Below are positions 30,658 through 39,791 of a stretch of 45,208 bases of DNA, piece after piece (position 1 is the first letter of the stretch; the number at the start of each line of letters is the position of its first letter). Under the pieces are notes generated by a model, which had not been told where the DNA came from, made no database searches, and saw only the letters and a program-made list of their open reading frames with translations. The stretch lies in contig CANJNG010000012.1 in NCBI GenBank assembly GCA_947475205.1, positions 1-45,208 on the forward strand, read 5' to 3'. The translations under genes were made by a program, and so were the position numbers. Source of the DNA: Bacteroidota bacterium (lineage in GTDB: Bacteria; Bacteroidota; Bacteroidia; JAIBAJ01).

Positions 30658-32376
30658 ATGAAATCATTCTTTTCTAAAACCAAACTCTGGATAGTTGCAG
30701 CAGTAGCCCTACCCGTTGTGTTTTTCTCGTTCAACCGACCCGACGACAATTTCTTCGAAATATCTAAAAACCTCGACATTTTCACCACACTTTTCAAAGA
30801 GTTGAATCTCTATTATGTGGATGAAACCAAACCCGGCGAACTGATGATTAATGGCATTGATGCTATGCTGGAGTCGCTCGACCCCTATACAAATTTCATT
30901 GCCGAAAGCGATATTGAAGATTATAGGTTTATGACTACCGGGCAGTATGGCGGGATAGGTGCCATAATCAGAGCAAAGGACAATAAAGTGATAGTGGCTG
31001 AGCCTTATGAAGGTTCGCCTGCCGCAAAATCCGGATTAATGGCCGGTGATATAATCTTAGAAATAAATGGAAAAAGCACCGAAGGAAAATCCTACGAAGA
31101 CATAAGCAATGTGTTGAAGGGTCAGCCCGGCACGGATTTAAAAATCACAGTGGAACGCCCTGGAAAAGCCGGTAAAACTGTGGTAAATGTAGTGCGGGAA
31201 GAAATAAAGATTAAAGCTGTTCAATATTCGGGAATGCTCAACAATAAAGTGGGCTATATTAACTTGGGCAGCTTTACTGATAACTGTTCTGGAGAAATTA
31301 AAGAAGCCTTTCAGAAACTTAAGACTGAAAGCAAAATGGAATATCTCGTTCTTGATTTACGCGGCAACCCCGGAGGGCTGTTGAAGGAAGCGGTTAGTTT
31401 ATGCAATCTGTTTTTAGATAAAGGCCAAATCGTGGTATTTACCAAAGGGAAAGTGCAGGAATGGAACGCTACCTACAAAACAGCGAATAACCCAACCGAT
31501 GTAGAAATGCCGATTGTGGTATTGGTAAATAGCGGTTCGGCCAGTGCTTCCGAAATTGTTTCGGGAACTATCCAGGATTTGGACAGAGGGGTGATTTTGG
31601 GCCAACGTACTTATGGAAAAGGCTTGGTGCAAACCACCCGCCCTTTGAGCTACAACACACAGCTAAAAGTTACCACAGCTAAATATTATATCCCTAGTGG
31701 ACGATGCATTCAGGCAATAAACTATGCCGACCGCAATGAAGATGGCAGCGTGGGCAAAGTGCCCGATTCCTTGATTTCGAGATTCTACACCTTAAAAAAC
31801 AAGCGTCCCGTATATGATGGTGGCGGAATTTTGCCCGATCTGACCACCGAACCCGAATATTTTTCGGAAATATCGAAAGCATTGGTGGAAAAAAGTATCG
31901 TGTTTGATTTTGCTACTGATTACCGCTTGAAGCACGCCACAATTCCAGGCCCAAAAGAGTTTGAAGTAAGTGATGAATTATACAATGAGTTTTCGGCTTA
32001 CATTAAAAGTAAAGACTTCAGCTACGACACACAAAGCGAGAAAGAACTGAAGCACTTGAAAGAAACCGCCGAAAAAGAGAAATATTTTGAATCGGTAAAA
32101 GGCCAGTACGACGAGATGCTGAAAAAGCTATCGCCCAATAAAGAAAAGGATTTGGTGATGTTTAAAAAGGAAGTGAATGATATTTTGAAAAGTGAAATCT
32201 TAAGCCGATACTACTTCGCAAAAGGACGCGTAGAGAGTATGCTTAAAAACGATCCTGATGTGAATAAAGCCATCGAAGTATTGCAAGACCCCGCACGCTA
32301 CAAGCAATTGCTAACTGATGTTACTGACCGTTCACCACTAAAAGACAAGGTGATGGACAAGAAGAAAAAGAAGTAA
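30658..32376 (+). CDS. S41 family C-terminal processing protease (first copy)
   Basis: Protein of 572 aa with an N-terminal membrane anchor or signal (10-25). The PDZ domain is at about 95-175 (GGIGAIIRAKDNKVIV, GDIILEINGKS). The protease core has LVLDLRGNPGGLL, the nucleophile Ser294 in NSGSASASEIVSG and the general base Lys321 in TYGKGLVQ. The Ser/Lys pair is intact. CtpA-type proteases cut periplasmic proteins at their C termini. A long charged C-terminal region (about 400-572, many Lys/Glu) extends beyond the core. A second S41 gene lies about 7.4 kb downstream. Confidence 0.92.
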   Translation: MKSFFSKTKLWIVAAVALPVVFFSFNRPDDNFFEISKNLDIFTTLFKELNLYYVDETKPGELMINGIDAMLESLDPYTNFIAESDIEDYRFMTTGQYGGIGAIIRAKDNKVIVAEPYEGSPAAKSGLMAGDIILEINGKSTEGKSYEDISNVLKGQPGTDLKITVERPGKAGKTVVNVVREEIKIKAVQYSGMLNNKVGYINLGSFTDNCSGEIKEAFQKLKTESKMEYLVLDLRGNPGGLLKEAVSLCNLFLDKGQIVVFTKGKVQEWNATYKTANNPTDVEMPIVVLVNSGSASASEIVSGTIQDLDRGVILGQRTYGKGLVQTTRPLSYNTQLKVTTAKYYIPSGRCIQAINYADRNEDGSVGKVPDSLISRFYTLKNKRPVYDGGGILPDLTTEPEYFSEISKALVEKSIVFDFATDYRLKHATIPGPKEFEVSDELYNEFSAYIKSKDFSYDTQSEKELKHLKETAEKEKYFESVKGQYDEMLKKLSPNKEKDLVMFKKEVNDILKSEILSRYYFAKGRVESMLKNDPDVNKAIEVLQDPARYKQLLTDVTDRSPLKDKVMDKKKKK

Positions 32377-32427
32377 GCCTTTGGGTTATTACAGATGCGG
32401 TTATTACTTTTTAGAGCTTTTGCACAT

Positions 32428-32511
32428 CGTCATTGCGAGGTGGTATTCCACCGAAGCAATCTCTACCTTCATTTAGGTAGAGATTGCTTCATGAGTACAT
32501 TCGCAATGACG
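32428..32511. repeat. REP-like palindromic repeat of the CATTGCGAG type
   Basis: Nested dyads: outer arms CGTCATTGCGA (32428-32438) and TCGCAATGACG (32501-32511); central hairpin arms GAAGCAATCTCTACCT (32453-32468) and its perfect complement (32475-32490), loop TCATTT; a small hairpin GGTGG-TATT-CCACC (32439-32452) on the left and ATG-AGTA-CAT (32491-32500) on the right. The layout is a four-way, cruciform-like fold. Sequences of this kind are widespread dispersed repeats in bacteria, by recollection. It lies between the S41 gene and hemW. Confidence 0.8.
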
Positions 32512-32534
32512 GAATTCTAATTGCCTAACCACTT

Positions 32535-33659
32535 ATGTCGGGCATTTACATTCACATTCCGTTTTGCCGAACGGCATGCACTTATTGTAATTTCCATTTT
32601 TCGGTCAATCATAAGTCGTTGCCACTTATGGTGGATGCCCTTGCCGAAGAATTAGCTATCCGCCAAAATTATCTTCCGAACAAACATATTTCCACCATTT
32701 ATTTTGGAGGGGGAACACCTTCTCTCCTTGAGCCAAAAGCTTTAGGGGGAATTATCAATGCCATAAAACAGCTTTATTCCGTGGATGCCGATGCAGAAAT
32801 TACCCTCGAAGCCAACCCCGACGACATCACAAATGAAATGGTTTTAGGCTGGATGGAAGCTGGCGTAAATAGGCTTAGCATTGGGGTGCAATCGTTTCGT
32901 GATGAGGATTTGAAATGGATGAACCGCAGCCATGGCAGCAATCAGGCTTTGAGCAGTATCGCTATTGCTCAGGAAATGGGGATTACTAATATAAGTATGG
33001 ATTTGATTTATGCTTTGCCCGCCCTGTCCGATGCTGCCTGGCTTAGAAATATCCAAACGGCAATTTCCACAGGCATTCAACACTTTTCGTGCTATTGCCT
33101 CACTGTGGAAGAAAAAACGAAGCTTAACCAGTTAATAAAAACGGCCCAAACGCCCGATGTGGACGAAGACCAAAGTGCGAGACAGTTCGCGATACTTATG
33201 GACGAAATGCAAAACCAGGGGTTTGAGCATTATGAAATTTCAAACTTTGCCAAGCCCAGATTTCGCTCCCGACACAATAGCAACTACTGGAACAGGGTTC
33301 CGTATATCGGTATTGGTCCATCAGCCCATTCGTTTGATGGAGCAAGCCGACAATGGAATATTAGCAGCAATACGGCCTATTTAAAAGGAATAGCCAATAA
33401 AGACCTCAAAACCGAACGCGAAGATTTATCTATAAAAGACCAATTCAACGAAACCATCATGACCCGGCTCCGAACTAACGAAGGTTTGGCTTTAGCAGAT
33501 ATTCAACAACGATTTGAGGCAGAATTCATCAATAATATAGAAACTCAAATGCCCTTATTAATAAAGCAGGGGCTTTTAGAACAAACTAACAACTATATAA
33601 AACTTACCCGGGAAGGAAAGTTTTTAGCAGACGATGTAGCGGCGAGGCTATTCCAATAG
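32535..33659 (+). CDS. hemW: HemW-type radical SAM haem chaperone
   Basis: Protein of 374 aa of the HemN/HemW family. The cluster motif is CRTACTYCNF (Cys11, 15, 18). The place of HemN's extra fourth Cys is taken by Phe20, as in HemW, so this is the haem-inserting chaperone form rather than coproporphyrinogen dehydrogenase. Other family parts: YFGGGTPSLL, EANPDDITNEM, GVNRLSIGVQSF, and the C-terminal winged-helix part ending in FLADDVAARLF. It is translated from an ATG shortly after the palindromic repeat. Confidence 0.9.
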   Translation: MSGIYIHIPFCRTACTYCNFHFSVNHKSLPLMVDALAEELAIRQNYLPNKHISTIYFGGGTPSLLEPKALGGIINAIKQLYSVDADAEITLEANPDDITNEMVLGWMEAGVNRLSIGVQSFRDEDLKWMNRSHGSNQALSSIAIAQEMGITNISMDLIYALPALSDAAWLRNIQTAISTGIQHFSCYCLTVEEKTKLNQLIKTAQTPDVDEDQSARQFAILMDEMQNQGFEHYEISNFAKPRFRSRHNSNYWNRVPYIGIGPSAHSFDGASRQWNISSNTAYLKGIANKDLKTEREDLSIKDQFNETIMTRLRTNEGLALADIQQRFEAEFINNIETQMPLLIKQGLLEQTNNYIKLTREGKFLADDVAARLFQ

Positions 33660-33834
33660 ACCTTTTGTACTTGTAATTATTCTATATTGATTGGCACTTG
33701 GCTTTTTAGAAGACGAGTGAAGAAGCTATAAAATTTGTCCGTTTTATCCGTCTATTTAATCCTCAAAATACGATTTACGAAAAAAATATTTTTCGAGTGA
33801 TGCAACCTTTCTTACCTTTCGTGCATCATTGTAT

Positions 33835-34422
33835 ATGAAGAACCGGTTGATGAAAATATTTTTCAGTAAGCAACTCTCCGATGAGGAGGTAATAAACGGC
33901 TGTGTGCGGGGCGACACCTCGTGCCTAAGTCTGTTATATCACCGCACTTCATATCGGATGATGGGTTTATGTTTACGATATTTCCGCGACCGAGCTACCG
34001 CCGAAGACGTGATGCAGGAAGGATATTTAAAATTGTATAAAAGTATTAGCCAATATCGTGGCGATGGAAATTTTGATGCTTGGCAACGCCGCATTTTTGT
34101 TTCGGCTTGCTTAGAAGAATATCGCAAAAACAAAGTTGAAATGGTTAGCGATGATATAATTGACAACGATTCAAACTACGCCGACAATTTATTAATGGAA
34201 AATATTTCGGCTAAAGAGTTACTGGAAATGATTCAAAATCTATCGGATGGCTACCGGGCAGTTTTTAACCTTTATGCTATAGAAGGATACACACATGGCG
34301 AAATTTCGGAAATGCTCGGCATTAGCGAAAGCACTTCGAAATCGCAACTTTCGAGAGCACGAACGCTTTTGAAAGCAAAAATTAATTCACAAAACAAAGA
34401 ACTTTTAAATTATGCCTACTAA
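33835..34422 (+). CDS. ECF (extracytoplasmic function) RNA polymerase sigma factor
   Basis: Protein of 195 aa from the ATG at 33835; a TTG at 33829 is also in frame. The sigma-2 domain (25-95) has the helix with FRDRATAEDVMQEGYLKLY and FDAWQRRIF. The sigma-4 domain (about 130-185) has ISAKELLEMIQNLSDGYRAVFNLYAIEGYTHGEISEMLGISESTSKSQLSRAR, a helix-turn-helix for -35 recognition. Its last 11 bases overlap the next gene, so the two are translationally coupled; that gene is the likely regulator. TACCTTTC (33813-33820) is one base off a -7 box. Confidence 0.93.
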   Translation: MKNRLMKIFFSKQLSDEEVINGCVRGDTSCLSLLYHRTSYRMMGLCLRYFRDRATAEDVMQEGYLKLYKSISQYRGDGNFDAWQRRIFVSACLEEYRKNKVEMVSDDIIDNDSNYADNLLMENISAKELLEMIQNLSDGYRAVFNLYAIEGYTHGEISEMLGISESTSKSQLSRARTLLKAKINSQNKELLNYAY

Positions 34423-35830
34423 TCCAATTGACGACCTCTTTAAAGAGAAGTTATCAAACTTCGAGGCTCCGCCCAACGATAGTTCGTGGGGGAAAATTTT
34501 AGCACAATTAAGTGCAATGCCTAATGCTGTTTGGGCTACACAATACCTCCGCTTCATATACGGAAGTTTGGCCTTGCTTTTTATTGCATTGCCACTTGCT
34601 TATTTTATTTTCTCTCAAAACAACCCTACTAAATCAATAATCGAACCGCCAAAAACGGCTGCTATTCAAGCTAAAGAAACAGAAACTAAATCAGTGCAAG
34701 TAAAGGCTGAGCATGAAGAAATTACATTAGATAAAGCAACCATCCAACCTCACCTAAAACAAAGCGTTGAGAAGGAAGAAAAGAAAGAACAAAAGAAAGC
34801 AGTATCAAAAAAGAAGAAATCGCAAAAGGAAGGACTCTCAACAAAGAAGAAAAGTAAAACGATTCGAGAAAAGAAAGAGACAGTAAATCACCAATTGGCT
34901 TCGTTCAGTTCCAATCAAACCAATTCGGGATATGCCCAAAAGGATGATAAACCCAAGCGGAAAAGCAAACGTAAAAACAAGCCACAACAACGAATGATGA
35001 TAAAGTCTCCGGTTCTGAGCAACTTGGATCCATTACCAAATCCGTGGTTAGCCGAGCCTCAATTGCCTTATGGACTTGAAAACGTATCAACTGAAATTGA
35101 CTATTATCCTATTCCACTAAAAGCCACAGGCAGATTTGCGGCAAATAATGAGAAGAACCTAAGAGGTGAGGCTGCGACCAAAGAAGAAATTGCCCAATCT
35201 TTCTACAAACTGAAAGGGCTTCACATCGGAGCAACATTTGCATACAATACCGTGTGGATTTTGAACCAAAATACCTATGGCCAATTTGGCAAATATGAAT
35301 TGGCCTATAAACCCAAAACTGGCTACTATTATGGTGGAGTTTTAGGCTATGACATTGGCAATCACTTTGGCATTCAGTTAGAATATCATTACCGCTCAAC
35401 TCAGGGGCAAGATTATCAAGATAGGATTAAACGCAAAACCTACAACCGTCAAATAGATATGCAATATCAAAATATTCCTTTGATATTCAAATATAAAATC
35501 CCTTCTATTTCAGGAGAGTTCGATCGTCCGGCATCGTTTAATTTGTTGGTTGGGGTACAATACAGCAAACTTTATTCGGCCACACAGCAGCTTAATGGAC
35601 AAGAAATGATCATTACCGAACGGTTCAGAAAGCAAGACATTTCGGCTGTTTTAGGCTTAGAGTATAATGCTTATATAAGCAATAGTCTGTTCTTTTCTGT
35701 CGGTATAAGGGGGTCATTTAGTGTTTCCGATATTAACGATTCGAAATGGCAAAACACAATTGGGGCAAAAAGTTCACGCAATTCGATTGTGGGAGCAAAT
35801 GTGGGACTGCATTATCGGATATTCAAATAG
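34412..35830 (+). CDS. trans-envelope protein: anti-sigma-like N terminus, TM helix, basic linker, outer-membrane beta-barrel
   Basis: Protein of 472 aa. Residues 1-48 are cytoplasmic in the model and contain DDLFKEKLSNFEAPPNDSSWGKIL, the pattern of short sigma-binding tails seen next to ECF genes in Bacteroidota. A transmembrane helix follows at 49-68. Residues 70-265 are a hydrophilic, Lys-rich spacer (KKEEKKEQKKAVSKKKKSQK). The C-terminal 205 residues (268-472) alternate aromatic and small residues like an eight-stranded outer-membrane barrel (GLHIGATFAYNTVW, YYYGGVLGYDIGNHFGIQLEYHY, ending GANVGLHYRIFK with Phe near the end). The start overlaps the sigma gene by 11 bases. Function as a membrane sensor is inference. 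Confidence 0.8.
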   Translation: MPTNPIDDLFKEKLSNFEAPPNDSSWGKILAQLSAMPNAVWATQYLRFIYGSLALLFIALPLAYFIFSQNNPTKSIIEPPKTAAIQAKETETKSVQVKAEHEEITLDKATIQPHLKQSVEKEEKKEQKKAVSKKKKSQKEGLSTKKKSKTIREKKETVNHQLASFSSNQTNSGYAQKDDKPKRKSKRKNKPQQRMMIKSPVLSNLDPLPNPWLAEPQLPYGLENVSTEIDYYPIPLKATGRFAANNEKNLRGEAATKEEIAQSFYKLKGLHIGATFAYNTVWILNQNTYGQFGKYELAYKPKTGYYYGGVLGYDIGNHFGIQLEYHYRSTQGQDYQDRIKRKTYNRQIDMQYQNIPLIFKYKIPSISGEFDRPASFNLLVGVQYSKLYSATQQLNGQEMIITERFRKQDISAVLGLEYNAYISNSLFFSVGIRGSFSVSDINDSKWQNTIGAKSSRNSIVGANVGLHYRIFK

Positions 35831-35887
35831 AGAAGGTAGAGACTATAACGGCAATCAACCATTCCCTTGCCTGAATTAAGAAATGTT

Positions 35888-35895
35888 TACTTTTG
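35888..35895 (+). promoter_or_regulatory. Bacteroidota -7 box for the MmpS-like lipoprotein
   Basis: TACTTTTG, an exact TAnnTTTG match, 13 bases before the ATG at 35909. Confidence 0.6.
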
Positions 35896-35908
35896 GGAAA
35901 TTTTCTAA

Positions 35909-36253
35909 ATGAAACGAATTCTTGCTTCCATTCTTTTTCTTAACGCTGCCTTAATACTATCGTCTTGTTCGTTTCCAAAACACAAAGTGCGGTATGAAGT
36001 AACCTGCACCAAGTGCGAGATTAGCTATATTAAAGAAAAAGACGAGAACATTCTTCGTGAACCCCACACCGATGCTTGGAGTTACGAATTTTTAGCTTAC
36101 GAAGGCCAGCGTCTATCCTTGGCTGCAGCAAATCAAGATACACTTTCCGATACCGTTAAAGTGAGCATATTCCTAAACGACAGCGAGGTTAAAACGCTTT
36201 CTAAGGGGGGTAAAAAGTGGAGTGCCGCCAGCGTGACTTACACTGTGGAGTAG
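35909..36253 (+). CDS. small lipoprotein, MmpS-like beta-sandwich (tentative)
   Basis: Protein of 114 aa with lipobox LILSSC (Cys20). The mature part alternates short strands: VRYEVTCTKCEISYIKEKDE, WSYEFLAYEGQRLSLAAANQ, VKVSIFLNDSEVKTLSKGG, ASVTYTVE. The order and spacing recall the MmpS-like small beta-sandwich found in mycobacterial and other envelope proteins; this is a loose resemblance. Two Cys in CTKC may form a disulfide. It has its own promoter box. Confidence 0.7.
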   Translation: MKRILASILFLNAALILSSCSFPKHKVRYEVTCTKCEISYIKEKDENILREPHTDAWSYEFLAYEGQRLSLAAANQDTLSDTVKVSIFLNDSEVKTLSKGGKKWSAASVTYTVE

Positions 36254-36353
36254 TTTAGGGTTTATGCCCAACCTTACTTTCTCGCTTTCCGAAAATTCAG
36301 ATTTGCACAGGGTTTTCTTGAATATGTCCGTACCTTTAAACCCAAACCATTCC

Positions 36354-37682
36354 ATGACCTTCAACGACCTAAACCTCAACACCCCCTTGCTCAACGCCCT
36401 GAGCGATTTAGGTTTTACCAAACCCACCACTATTCAGCACAAAGCTTTTTCGCCCATTATGTCGGGGCAGGATGTTTTAGGAATAGCCCAAACCGGTACC
36501 GGAAAAACTATTGCGTATCTGTTGCCTTTACTTAGGCAGTGGCAATTTGCAAAACGTCGTAACCCCGAAATATTAGTCCTTGTTCCTACCCGCGAATTGG
36601 TTGCCCAAGTGGTGGAAGAGGTGGAGAAATTGGCCAAATACACCAACATTGCCGTAACGGGAGTTTATGGTGGAACAAATATCAAAACCCAAATAATGGC
36701 CATAAGTGCAGGCGTTGACGTTATAGTGGGAACGCCAGGCCGACTGCTCGATTTGATTCTGAATGGAACTATACAGCCGAAATATGTCAAGAAGTTGGTG
36801 ATAGATGAGGTTGACGAAATGCTCAACCTGGGTTTTCGCACCCAAATAAAGAACATTACCGATTTGTTGCCCAACGGGAGGCAGATGCTCATGTTTTCGG
36901 CAACCATAACCGAAGATGTAGAATTACTGATTAATTACACCGCTAAGTCTCCCCTTAAAATCGAAGCAGCCCCAACAGGCACTCCGTTGGCTAATATTAG
37001 TCAGGTTGGTTACAGGGTGCCGAATTTCAACACCAAGATAAACTTCCTAAAGCACCTTTTGGCAAACGATGATACGATGACCAAGGTGCTGATTTTTGCA
37101 GGAAGTAAAAAGTTGGCCGATGAAATCCACAGCCGATTAGAGCCCATTTATGAAGAGCAATTAGCAGTCATTCATGGCAACAAAGCCCAAAACAACCGAT
37201 TCAAAACGGTGGCAGATTTTGAAAATGGGGTTTGTCGCTTGCTCATAGCCACCGATATTGTTGCCCGTGGTTTGGATGTGTCGGCGGTGTCGCATGTTAT
37301 AAACATGGATGTGCCACCTGTTCCCGAAAACTATATGCACCGCATTGGGAGAACGGGCAGGGCCGATAAAAAAGGAGCAGCTATCACTTTTATCAATGAG
37401 TCGGATAAAGAGCATAAACTAAAAGTGGAAGCTTTGATGGGACGGAAAGTGCCGATGAAGAAGATGCCCGAAATGGTGGAGGTTTCAAAAGTGTTGATGC
37501 AGGATGAGATTCCGGTAATCAATATGAAAATTATTGAAATCCGCCGTCCAAAAGCGGAAGCTAGAGGAAAATCGCATCACGAAAAATCAGAGAAAAACAA
37601 AAAAGTAAACGTTAAGGTTACCCGCGAAGACCAAAAGAAAAAGAAGTATGGTAAGCGGTATGTGAAGGAACGAAGGAGTTAA
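36354..37682 (+). CDS. DEAD-box RNA helicase
   Basis: Protein of 442 aa from the ATG at 36354. Motifs: Q motif FTKPTTIQHKAF, I AQTGTGKT (45-52), Ia PTRELVAQV, GG, Ib TPGRLLD, II as DEVD (151-154) instead of DEAD, III SAT (182-184), then V ATDIVARGLDVSAVSHVIN and VI HRIGRTGRADKKG. The C terminus is strongly basic (HEKSEKNKKVNVKVTREDQKKKKYGKRYVKERR), fitting RNA binding. Probable roles are ribosome assembly, mRNA turnover and cold growth. The frame is open upstream to 36264 (an ATG), but the first 30 codons do not look like a DEAD-box protein; TACCTTTA (36331-36338) supports 36354. Confidence 0.9.
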   Translation: MTFNDLNLNTPLLNALSDLGFTKPTTIQHKAFSPIMSGQDVLGIAQTGTGKTIAYLLPLLRQWQFAKRRNPEILVLVPTRELVAQVVEEVEKLAKYTNIAVTGVYGGTNIKTQIMAISAGVDVIVGTPGRLLDLILNGTIQPKYVKKLVIDEVDEMLNLGFRTQIKNITDLLPNGRQMLMFSATITEDVELLINYTAKSPLKIEAAPTGTPLANISQVGYRVPNFNTKINFLKHLLANDDTMTKVLIFAGSKKLADEIHSRLEPIYEEQLAVIHGNKAQNNRFKTVADFENGVCRLLIATDIVARGLDVSAVSHVINMDVPPVPENYMHRIGRTGRADKKGAAITFINESDKEHKLKVEALMGRKVPMKKMPEMVEVSKVLMQDEIPVINMKIIEIRRPKAEARGKSHHEKSEKNKKVNVKVTREDQKKKKYGKRYVKERRS

Positions 37683-37710
37683 TAGGGAAGAGCGAAAGGC
37701 CCGATATTTA

Positions 37711-39663
37711 ATGACAACAACCCGAAGACAAATCCCGCCATTTATTCTACTGCTGGGTTTTGTTTTCTGTGTTTTTCTGGCGGTTTTTACCTTGGCTCGA
37801 TTAGGTTTATTTTACTTCAGCCCTGCCACTTTGGATAGTGGGCAATTAATTCGAGAAAGCTTTTTTCAAGGGTTTAGGTTCGATAGTGTTGTTATTTCAT
37901 ACTCACTCATCCTGCCATTTGTGCTGCTTAGCATTAATCATTTCCTAAAAAGGCCTAGACCACAATTGGCAAAGACTGTGGTTATTTATCTAAAACTTCT
38001 TCCGGCCCCCATGCTGTTGGTGTGTTGTGCCGACATTCCCTATTATCAGTATTTCAATTCCAGGTTAACCAGCTCGGTGCATTTATGGTTGGATAACCTC
38101 CCACAAATGTTGGGTTTTTTGTTTGCCACTCCTGAATTCTATCCCTTTATAGCGGCCTTTATCATTGTTTCGGCTTTGTTGATTATCCTTATTGGGAAAG
38201 TGGCCAATGGTTTGCTTTCTTCCGGAAATGTTTCGAACAACAGGGTTGTGCATTATGCTTCTCCGCTATTAGCTGCCGGCTTGCTACTTGTTGGAATGCG
38301 GGGCGGAGCACAAAATCGTCCCATTGTGCTAAAGGATGGTTTCTTTTCCAATTCTGCCTTTATAAATCAGCTTTGTCTCAATCCGGTTTGGACATACCTC
38401 GATAGTTTCAAGTTTTTTACCCTGAATTATTTTTCAAATGAAGTTGATGCCATAGCTGAGGTGAGGTTGAATTTAAGGATTCCTGAAACCGGGGGATTTA
38501 AATCACCAATAGCCCGAAGAACAGACAATTTAGATGCCGGGCAAAAGAAAAATGTAGTTTTAGTGTTGATGGAAAGCATGAGTGCCGACCAAATGGGAGT
38601 ATTCGGAAATCCTCGCCACCTAACACCTTTTCTCGATAGCCTTTCGACCCAAAGCCTTTTCTTTAAGAACTTTTACAGTTGCGGCATTCACACCTGCAAT
38701 GGTATCTTTGGAACACTATATGGCTTCCCAACCCTGATGGCCGACCATCCTTTAATGAACATTCAAAACCTGAGATTGCATTTCAGCGGCTTACCTCAAA
38801 CTCTTTCCGACAGAGGTTATACCAATCTGTTTTTCTGTACCCACGACCCCAAGTTCGATAATTTGGGAACTTTCATTCCCCGCAACGGCTTCCATAGGTT
38901 ATATAGTATTAAAGATTATCCCCCGCAGGAAAACCTTGGAGAATGGGGTGTTTCAGATGAGTTTTTGTTCAAATATGCTTTGCCCAAAATAGACTCCCTC
39001 CATATGGCAGGAAAACCCTTCTTTACCACCCTTCTAACCATAAGCACCCACCCACCTGAATTTCTGCCACCCAACACTTCATTCAAACCCAAATCAAAAA
39101 TAATTCGCGACCATGTTTTTGAGTATGCCGACTGGGCAATAGCCGGGTTTATGAAACAATGTGCAACTAAACCCTGGTACAACAACACTGTTTTTGTTTT
39201 CTTGGGCGATCACGGCATAAACCTCCTTGAAAGCAACACTCAGGGAAAGTACGCTGCTCCACTTTCACTAAATCATATTCCGTTTATACTATTTGAACCA
39301 AGCAACCCGGCCATGAAGGAAACCCGTGAAACCTTCGGTAGTCAGATAGATGTGTTTCCCACCGTGGCTCATATGTTGGGAATAGATTATGTGAACAATA
39401 CGCTTGGCGTAGATATAATTGCTGAAGCAAAACCCCAATGCTTTTTTACGCAAGACAATAAACTGTCAGTTATAAGTGCTGATTATTATTTAGTGATTGA
39501 CAAAAGCGGCAACGAATCGTTCTACTGTATTGGTGGTAAGAAGATTAGTCCCGCCGAGCAGGAAAACCAAATTGCTGCTTTTAAACGTTATGCTTACAGT
39601 ATGCTTCAAACTACTCAGGTAATGCAAGACAGAGCAATGGTGGAGATTGGAAAAGGGTTGTGA
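37711..39663 (+). CDS. LtaS-like membrane sulfatase family protein
   Basis: Protein of 650 aa: five likely transmembrane helices in residues 10-200 (at about 10-30, 57-77, 88-106, 140-162, 183-198), then an extracytoplasmic alkaline-phosphatase-superfamily domain (280-620). Metal and catalytic elements seen: VLVLMESMSADQ (Glu288), the likely nucleophile Thr328 in CGIHTCNG, FLGDHG and FLSLNHIPFILF-like LSLNHIPFILF. Lipoteichoic acid synthases use this layout, but Gram-negative relatives make phosphoethanolamine or phosphoglycerol transfers to glycans or lipid A. A Bacteroidota cell has no lipoteichoic acid, so the product is unknown. Confidence 0.85.
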   Translation: MTTTRRQIPPFILLLGFVFCVFLAVFTLARLGLFYFSPATLDSGQLIRESFFQGFRFDSVVISYSLILPFVLLSINHFLKRPRPQLAKTVVIYLKLLPAPMLLVCCADIPYYQYFNSRLTSSVHLWLDNLPQMLGFLFATPEFYPFIAAFIIVSALLIILIGKVANGLLSSGNVSNNRVVHYASPLLAAGLLLVGMRGGAQNRPIVLKDGFFSNSAFINQLCLNPVWTYLDSFKFFTLNYFSNEVDAIAEVRLNLRIPETGGFKSPIARRTDNLDAGQKKNVVLVLMESMSADQMGVFGNPRHLTPFLDSLSTQSLFFKNFYSCGIHTCNGIFGTLYGFPTLMADHPLMNIQNLRLHFSGLPQTLSDRGYTNLFFCTHDPKFDNLGTFIPRNGFHRLYSIKDYPPQENLGEWGVSDEFLFKYALPKIDSLHMAGKPFFTTLLTISTHPPEFLPPNTSFKPKSKIIRDHVFEYADWAIAGFMKQCATKPWYNNTVFVFLGDHGINLLESNTQGKYAAPLSLNHIPFILFEPSNPAMKETRETFGSQIDVFPTVAHMLGIDYVNNTLGVDIIAEAKPQCFFTQDNKLSVISADYYLVIDKSGNESFYCIGGKKISPAEQENQIAAFKRYAYSMLQTTQVMQDRAMVEIGKGL

Positions 39664-39761
39664 TCTAATCGCTCAATTTGGCTCTTCTCCTTATCGTTCC
39701 CGCTTTCCCCTAATTCTTGTTAAGCCTTTTCCCAATTTATTGGCTCTGCCATCATTTTAGG

Positions 39762-39769
39762 TAATTTGG
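39762..39769 (+). promoter_or_regulatory. likely promoter for the second S41 protease
   Basis: TAATTTGG is one base off TAnnTTTG, with TTG at 39740-39742 exactly 19 bases upstream. The ATG lies at 39792. Confidence 0.5.
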
Positions 39770-39791
39770 CAGCCTTATTCAATAAGTTTTT

